Shown here one piece after another: positions 59,960-64,000 of a stretch of 64,000 nucleotides of DNA. The position numbers and the translations under genes are program-made. Within the stretch, counting starts at the first letter, position 1. Every line of letters starts with the position of its first letter. The notes under the pieces were generated by a model. The model had not been told where the DNA came from and made no database searches. It saw only the letters and a program-made list of their open reading frames with translations. The stretch covers positions 434,001 to 498,000 of the forward strand of contig MEPU01000013.1 in NCBI GenBank assembly GCA_001771815.1. Direction: 5' to 3'. This stretch comes from Bdellovibrionales bacterium RIFCSPHIGHO2_01_FULL_40_29. GTDB taxonomy: Bacteria; Bdellovibrionota; Bdellovibrionia; Bdellovibrionales; Bdellovibrionaceae.

Positions 59960-61507
59960 ATGAGATTTGAAAGACTGCAATGGGCGCTTATAGGTCTATT
60001 GTATTGCATAACGATGGGATTTTTTCTGTATTCGGCCAAACCGATTTGTACGGATTCCATTGGCGTCGAAAAGATCGACAGGGTGACCTTTGCTGAGACT
60101 GAAACTTTGTTTCGATGTTCAGCTCGGGTGACGGTCAAGTATTCAAGCTATTTTGCATCTGTTGAGCCCGCGCTTCAGCAGCGTATCGATGGGATGATGC
60201 TTTTTTTGAATAAATACCATCCTATGAAAACTCGCGTGCAAATCAGTATCGATGAAACAAAGCCCATTTTTTTTAAAATCACTGATAATCGGATACAGAT
60301 TGGATCGCAGTTACTTCATGCCAAGGGGCATCTCGAGCGAGGTCTTATCAAGATTTGGTTGGCAGAGCGAACGAGTTTGAAAATTGATATCGCTTTATTT
60401 TCTGAAGTGGCTGCGGATTTTTTATGGTATGTATACCAAGGGGAATTTGAAGTCGAAGATCCTCTGCGACAAGTGAAAACCGAGTTGGGTCGTGATCGAT
60501 GGCCTCAGGTATTAAAATCAACAGAAGGGTACTGCGAATCTCCATGGAAGCTCTCTGAGCATTTTTTTAACTGTGAATCCATTCGAGCCGATCGTGTTTT
60601 AACGGATCAAAATACGTTTAATCTCAGCATCCGACCACTCATGACTTCTGTGTGGATAAAAGCGTACAACGAGTTGGCATTTCAGGACCGGTTGAGTTTT
60701 ATGAGCTACTTTGCCGAGTATTTAAGAACGCAGTCGTTGAATTCGGAGAAAGCGATTCGCTCAATTTTGGAAGACTCCCATCCGCTTAAGCAGGGTATGC
60801 TGAGTATAAAGCGTATGACTGATTTGTTGAACTCCTCTCCGTTAGTAAAAGAGCGCAAGGAATTCCGAGAATTTTATTCTCGCATTACTATCAATTTACA
60901 ACAGTCCGGAGTCAGTGATTCTTTTGCAGAAGCTTATTTTGATTATTTATTTGAATATCCTGATGAGCTTTCGCCGGACTCAGTGTTCTTTAAAAATTTA
61001 GTTTTGATTTCTCAAAAGAATCCTCAATTGCAAATTGCAGTTAAAGATCTGCATCAGATTTGGATTTTGCCAACGCGGGCCAGTCTGCCGCTCACAATTT
61101 TTGATCAAATCAAGAATCAACAGCATGTCTATTTTGCATGTCCGACACTTAAAGAAATTTCGATGACTCAATTTTTTGAACATTCAGAAAAACTTCTTTT
61201 GGTAAAGGGTTGTGATCAGAACAGTGTGATGGATTTTGAATCCTTGATTACTAAAGGAGTTATGGATTTTTCTCGCAGGAATAAAAATCTTGCCTTTATT
61301 CAGTTCCATCTGCCATCATTTGAAATGAAGGCAAAAGAACTGGCGCATGTTAAAAACTTTTTTGACTTGGTTAAGAACCGCGATGTTAATCAGTCCGAAT
61401 TTCAAACGCTAGGTTGGAGTCAAATACAGTGGTTCGAAGAATCTCAAGCTTACAAGCCAAATGCAGTCGTCGACGCTATCGAATTATTTCGCATCGATAT
61501 CAATTAG
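59960..61507 (+). CDS. Membrane-anchored protein of unknown function
   Basis: A 515-residue protein with one N-terminal membrane segment (about 8-25) and a large extracytoplasmic domain without recognised motifs. It is mixed alpha/beta with several cysteines (for example C30, C53, and a pair near 195-205). The stop codon overlaps the start of the next gene (TAGTG), suggesting coupling with the outer-membrane protein. Function unknown. Confidence 0.7.
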   Translation: MRFERLQWALIGLLYCITMGFFLYSAKPICTDSIGVEKIDRVTFAETETLFRCSARVTVKYSSYFASVEPALQQRIDGMMLFLNKYHPMKTRVQISIDETKPIFFKITDNRIQIGSQLLHAKGHLERGLIKIWLAERTSLKIDIALFSEVAADFLWYVYQGEFEVEDPLRQVKTELGRDRWPQVLKSTEGYCESPWKLSEHFFNCESIRADRVLTDQNTFNLSIRPLMTSVWIKAYNELAFQDRLSFMSYFAEYLRTQSLNSEKAIRSILEDSHPLKQGMLSIKRMTDLLNSSPLVKERKEFREFYSRITINLQQSGVSDSFAEAYFDYLFEYPDELSPDSVFFKNLVLISQKNPQLQIAVKDLHQIWILPTRASLPLTIFDQIKNQQHVYFACPTLKEISMTQFFEHSEKLLLVKGCDQNSVMDFESLITKGVMDFSRRNKNLAFIQFHLPSFEMKAKELAHVKNFFDLVKNRDVNQSEFQTLGWSQIQWFEESQAYKPNAVVDAIELFRIDIN

Positions 61508-62589
61508 TGTTCTTTTTTATAGTGATGCTGGTGTCTACGGAAGCCTGGTCTCAGACTTCGATTGGAATTTATGAGAGTCTATTGGGAGGCTCCGGAGTCG
61601 CCATTTCGGAATCGACGGCAGCATCTTATTATAATCCCAGTTTGCTTAAAAATAAGAAAGATCAATCCTATAGCCTCAGTGCCAGCGCATTTGGAATTTA
61701 TAGTTCAAAGACAGATACCTCTGAAACTAAATCGGCAACTCTTTACCCAACGTATTTGAGTTCAATCATTGTTGGCAATGCATTGGTTCACGAAATTTTT
61801 TTCTATAGTGCTGTGCCAGCACGTTACAGCACCAATTCCGAAATAACTGATAGCAGTTCCATCAATCGCTCGGAGAGCGAAGTTGATTTGAGCTATATTA
61901 ACTTTGGCTATTCGATGGCGTTTCGATCTTTCCCATTAGCTCTGAGTTATTTCGGAGAATTTCTTCAGATGAAAGCTAGTTCCGTTCATCAGTTTACCAG
62001 TTTGGTCAGTGCTGCGCGGACGACGACCGTGGCGCGAATGGATTCCACAGCGCTGGGTGTGGGGATTTCTGCTTCGGGTCACTTTACCAATTCAGGTTAT
62101 ACGATGGGATATAATTTCAAATCACGACGACATAATGTGTATAAGTCAGGCCGTGGTACGGGCACGTCCTCTGTTTATGATCCCATTTTAGCTCCAGAAT
62201 TTCAGGTGATTGAAACCACTCCCGAGGCACGAGTTGAGCCCACGGGGTATTCTGTGTCGATTGGCCATGGTTTCAAATCAGGAGATCACGAATTTTTGAC
62301 AGATTCTCATTTGCAGGAGAAAACTGATCTGAGCAGTGTCTACGATCTGACCCAGACCTTTGGATATCGATTAACATCGGATGCGGGTCACCAGTATCTA
62401 TGTGGAATCAGTCATTTAATTAATTCTGACGTGAAGTATTTTGGTCAAAGTGCGTATTATTCGACGGGATATTCCTGGCAAACCCGAGCTTTGCGTTCAT
62501 CCATAGGTATTTATTATTACAGTTCAAAGCTGAATCAAGATGATATTTTCGCAATGGGTCTGAGTTTTGGAAGTGAATTTAGTTACTAA
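61507..62589 (+). CDS. FadL-like outer-membrane protein
   Basis: A 360-residue protein read from GTG at 61507, which overlaps the previous stop. The signal peptide ends near STEAWSQ (about 16). The mature N-terminus GIYESLLGGSGVAISESTAASYYNPSLL matches the start of FadL/OmpP1 transporters in pattern, and the rest alternates strand-like stretches ending in an aromatic residue (final FGSEFSY), typical of a beta-barrel. It could import fatty acids or hydrophobic compounds; the desaturase downstream fits that idea by context only. Confidence 0.7.
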   Translation: MFFFIVMLVSTEAWSQTSIGIYESLLGGSGVAISESTAASYYNPSLLKNKKDQSYSLSASAFGIYSSKTDTSETKSATLYPTYLSSIIVGNALVHEIFFYSAVPARYSTNSEITDSSSINRSESEVDLSYINFGYSMAFRSFPLALSYFGEFLQMKASSVHQFTSLVSAARTTTVARMDSTALGVGISASGHFTNSGYTMGYNFKSRRHNVYKSGRGTGTSSVYDPILAPEFQVIETTPEARVEPTGYSVSIGHGFKSGDHEFLTDSHLQEKTDLSSVYDLTQTFGYRLTSDAGHQYLCGISHLINSDVKYFGQSAYYSTGYSWQTRALRSSIGIYYYSSKLNQDDIFAMGLSFGSEFSY

Positions 62590-62606
62590 CCTTGTTAGGA
62601 TTAATC

Positions 62607-63707
62607 ATGTCTAAAAAAATTAAAACAATTTGTTGGCACGTGACTTTATTTCTTATTTTAAATCCCGTTATATCGATTGCAATGTTAGTTCTGTTTCTTG
62701 TTTTTTCAAACAGTTACACGACAATTGAATTGGTCTGGAATATTTTATTTGCAACTATTTTTGCAGTCTTGACGAATTTAAGTATTACAATGGGCTATCA
62801 TCGTTTATTCGCTCATAAATCATTCGAAGCGCACCCCGTGCTTGAGGCTGTTTTACTTTTCATTAGTGCTGGAGCCTTTCAGGGGTCTTGTTTAAAATGG
62901 GCCAGTGATCATCGCATTCATCATCGATTCGAAGATACAGATAAAGATCCGTATTCAATTAAAAAAGGTTTCTGGCATGCTCACATGGGTTGGATGATGA
63001 AGCAGGAGTCTGTGAATATTCCAATTCATGCACCAGATTTAGAAAAAAATAAATTGGTTCACTTTCAACACAAATATTATTTAATCAGTGCGATTGTCGT
63101 TGGATATCTTTTACCGATGTTGGTCGGCGCCCTGTTTGGCAGTGCCTTCTTGGGGTTGGTGATCGGTGGGGGACTGCGAATATTTTTGACTCAACAATCC
63201 ACATTTTTTGTAAATTCATTGAGTCATACATTAGGAAAAACTCCGTACTCGACCGAGAAAACGGCAAAGGACAGTTTAGTCGTAGCATTCTTGACTCACG
63301 GAGAAGGTTTTCACAATTTTCATCATAAGTTTCAGTTCGATTATCGAAATGGTATTCGGTGGTATCATTGGGATCCAACAAAATGGTCTATTCAATTGGC
63401 CTATTTAGTTGGCTTAGCCAAAAAACTGAAGACCGTTAATTTTTCAGAAATTTTAAAGGCTCGATTGCAAGTACAGTCCGAGAAATTTGTAAATTCAAAA
63501 TTTTACGCTGAAAAACTTGAACCCGCATATGAAAAAGTGATTCAGTCACAAATACGATTCGAGCAACTTAAGATTGAATACAAGAATAGTCACAAGGTTA
63601 AAGTAGCAGCACTTCGGGCCGAAATGAAATTAGCTCAAATTGAATTCAAGTTTCAAATGAAGCGATGGAAAATTCTAATTGAATCTGCAAATGATTTTGC
63701 GGTTTAA
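62607..63707 (+). CDS. Membrane fatty acid desaturase (delta-9 type)
   Basis: A 366-residue acyl desaturase with four or so hydrophobic helices in pairs. The three histidine boxes of the di-iron centre are present: HRLFAH (65-70), HRIHH (102-106) and GFHNFHHKF in the second half. The arrangement matches the acyl-CoA/acyl-lipid delta-9 group. Such enzymes insert a double bond into saturated acyl chains, adjusting membrane fluidity. The ATG at 62607 has AGGA upstream, rather than a TTG five codons earlier. A long charged helical tail follows (about 290-366). Confidence 0.9.
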   Translation: MSKKIKTICWHVTLFLILNPVISIAMLVLFLVFSNSYTTIELVWNILFATIFAVLTNLSITMGYHRLFAHKSFEAHPVLEAVLLFISAGAFQGSCLKWASDHRIHHRFEDTDKDPYSIKKGFWHAHMGWMMKQESVNIPIHAPDLEKNKLVHFQHKYYLISAIVVGYLLPMLVGALFGSAFLGLVIGGGLRIFLTQQSTFFVNSLSHTLGKTPYSTEKTAKDSLVVAFLTHGEGFHNFHHKFQFDYRNGIRWYHWDPTKWSIQLAYLVGLAKKLKTVNFSEILKARLQVQSEKFVNSKFYAEKLEPAYEKVIQSQIRFEQLKIEYKNSHKVKVAALRAEMKLAQIEFKFQMKRWKILIESANDFAV

Positions 63708-63720
63708 TTTGTCTTCTTAG

Positions 63721-64000
63721 CTATCGAGCGCTTAAATTACAAAACACGAGATTGATGTTATTTGAACCCGCGTCTTGGCCAATGATCGCAAGTCCGCCTT
63801 GGGGAGTCCCGCGAAACCAGTATCGAATTTCTGATTCAGGATAAATATATTCGAGTTCCAGATGGCCATCGGTTATTGCCGTTTTCTTAAATTTTGAGCT
63901 GCTCGATTTCAACCAATGTGTAAGCTCTTCTGCAGTCAGATCCTTGAAAGGATCTGTTTCCGCAAAAAATGAAAAAATCCCACCAGCGTATAAACCGGAA
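63721..64000 (-). CDS. Partial protein of unknown function
   Basis: A minus-strand frame ending with TAG at 63721 runs past the right edge of the window without interruption, so at least 92 C-terminal residues are visible. They include a glycine-rich stretch near the edge, a helix (DLTAEELTHWLKSSSSKFKK), and beta-like strands to the end. An internal start at 63912 would be arbitrary because the frame stays open upstream. No family recognised. Confidence 0.6.
   Translation of the reverse strand, partial: SGLYAGGIFSFFAETDPFKDLTAEELTHWLKSSSSKFKKTAITDGHLELEYIYPESEIRYWFRGTPQGGLAIIGQDAGSNNINLVFCNLSAR

Noticed and set aside
1-64000. CRISPR arrays, tRNA genes, prophage or integrase genes
   Set aside because: I looked for regularly spaced repeats, T-arm type motifs and phage-like gene runs and saw none; a tRNA missed by eye cannot be fully excluded.

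Overview
The window looks like chromosome from a Gram-negative bacterium, most likely a member of the Bdellovibrionota (Bdellovibrio-like). Supporting signs are the low GC content (around 40% by eye), a TolQRAB envelope system, a MotA/MotB stator pair, a SUF Fe-S operon, very tight gene packing with overlapping starts and stops, and many secreted or lipid-anchored proteins without recognisable families. No phage, plasmid, CRISPR array, tRNA or rRNA gene was seen. The only mobile-element-like gene is a REP-type (RAYT) transposase at about 40.3-40.9 kb. The species assignment is inference.

Layout. 0-9.5 kb: a partial membrane protein, a nitroreductase, a tRNA dihydrouridine synthase, the GTPase TypA/BipA leading into a NodI/NodJ-like ABC exporter, then (minus strand) a PAP2 phosphatase, an NAD-dependent epimerase and a monofunctional peptidoglycan glycosyltransferase, and a motAB pair. 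9.5-20 kb: two secreted proteins of unknown function (212 and 996 aa), two cyclophilins, tolB-tolA-tolR-tolQ, a divergent SLT-like lytic transglycosylase lipoprotein and a catalytically degenerate GDPD-like protein. 20-25.7 kb: a complete operon, Rrf2 regulator-sufB-sufC-sufD-sufS-nfu. 25.7-30.9 kb: a tandemly duplicated two-gene module, each copy a lipoprotein zinc metalloprotease plus a small membrane-anchored protein; the gene pairs overlap throughout. Upstream of it on the same strand lies a 6S RNA gene.

31-43.9 kb: xseA-xseB-ispA-tlyA, a patatin-like lipoprotein that has lost its catalytic serine, an M24 aminopeptidase, a HAD hydrolase, GlpD, the RAYT, and superoxide dismutase downstream of a fused SpeD-SpeE polyamine enzyme whose start codon sits beside a hairpin and inside an overlapping upstream ORF; then an RlmK-like rRNA methyltransferase. 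43.9-53.7 kb: a lipoprotein with an internal four-cysteine duplication, a LysR regulator, a secreted protein and a diheme cytochrome preceded by two palindromes, a second nitroreductase, the RNase P RNA, and several envelope proteins. 53.7-59.9 kb: a leucine/isovalerate catabolism cluster (MCC beta, methylglutaconyl-CoA hydratase type enzyme, MCC alpha split into two genes, HMG-CoA lyase), interrupted by a small antisense gene. 60-64 kb: a secreted protein of unknown function, a FadL-like outer-membrane protein, a fatty acid desaturase and a partial gene.

The most unusual items are the duplicated metalloprotease/anchor operon, the split of MCC alpha at its BT domain by a TGATG junction, the speDE leader, two pseudoenzymes (GDPD-like and patatin-like), and the paired CACAC/GTGTG palindromes before the diheme cytochrome operon. 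Starts were moved downstream of the longest possible ORF wherever a Shine-Dalgarno sequence, a signal peptide or family length argued for it.
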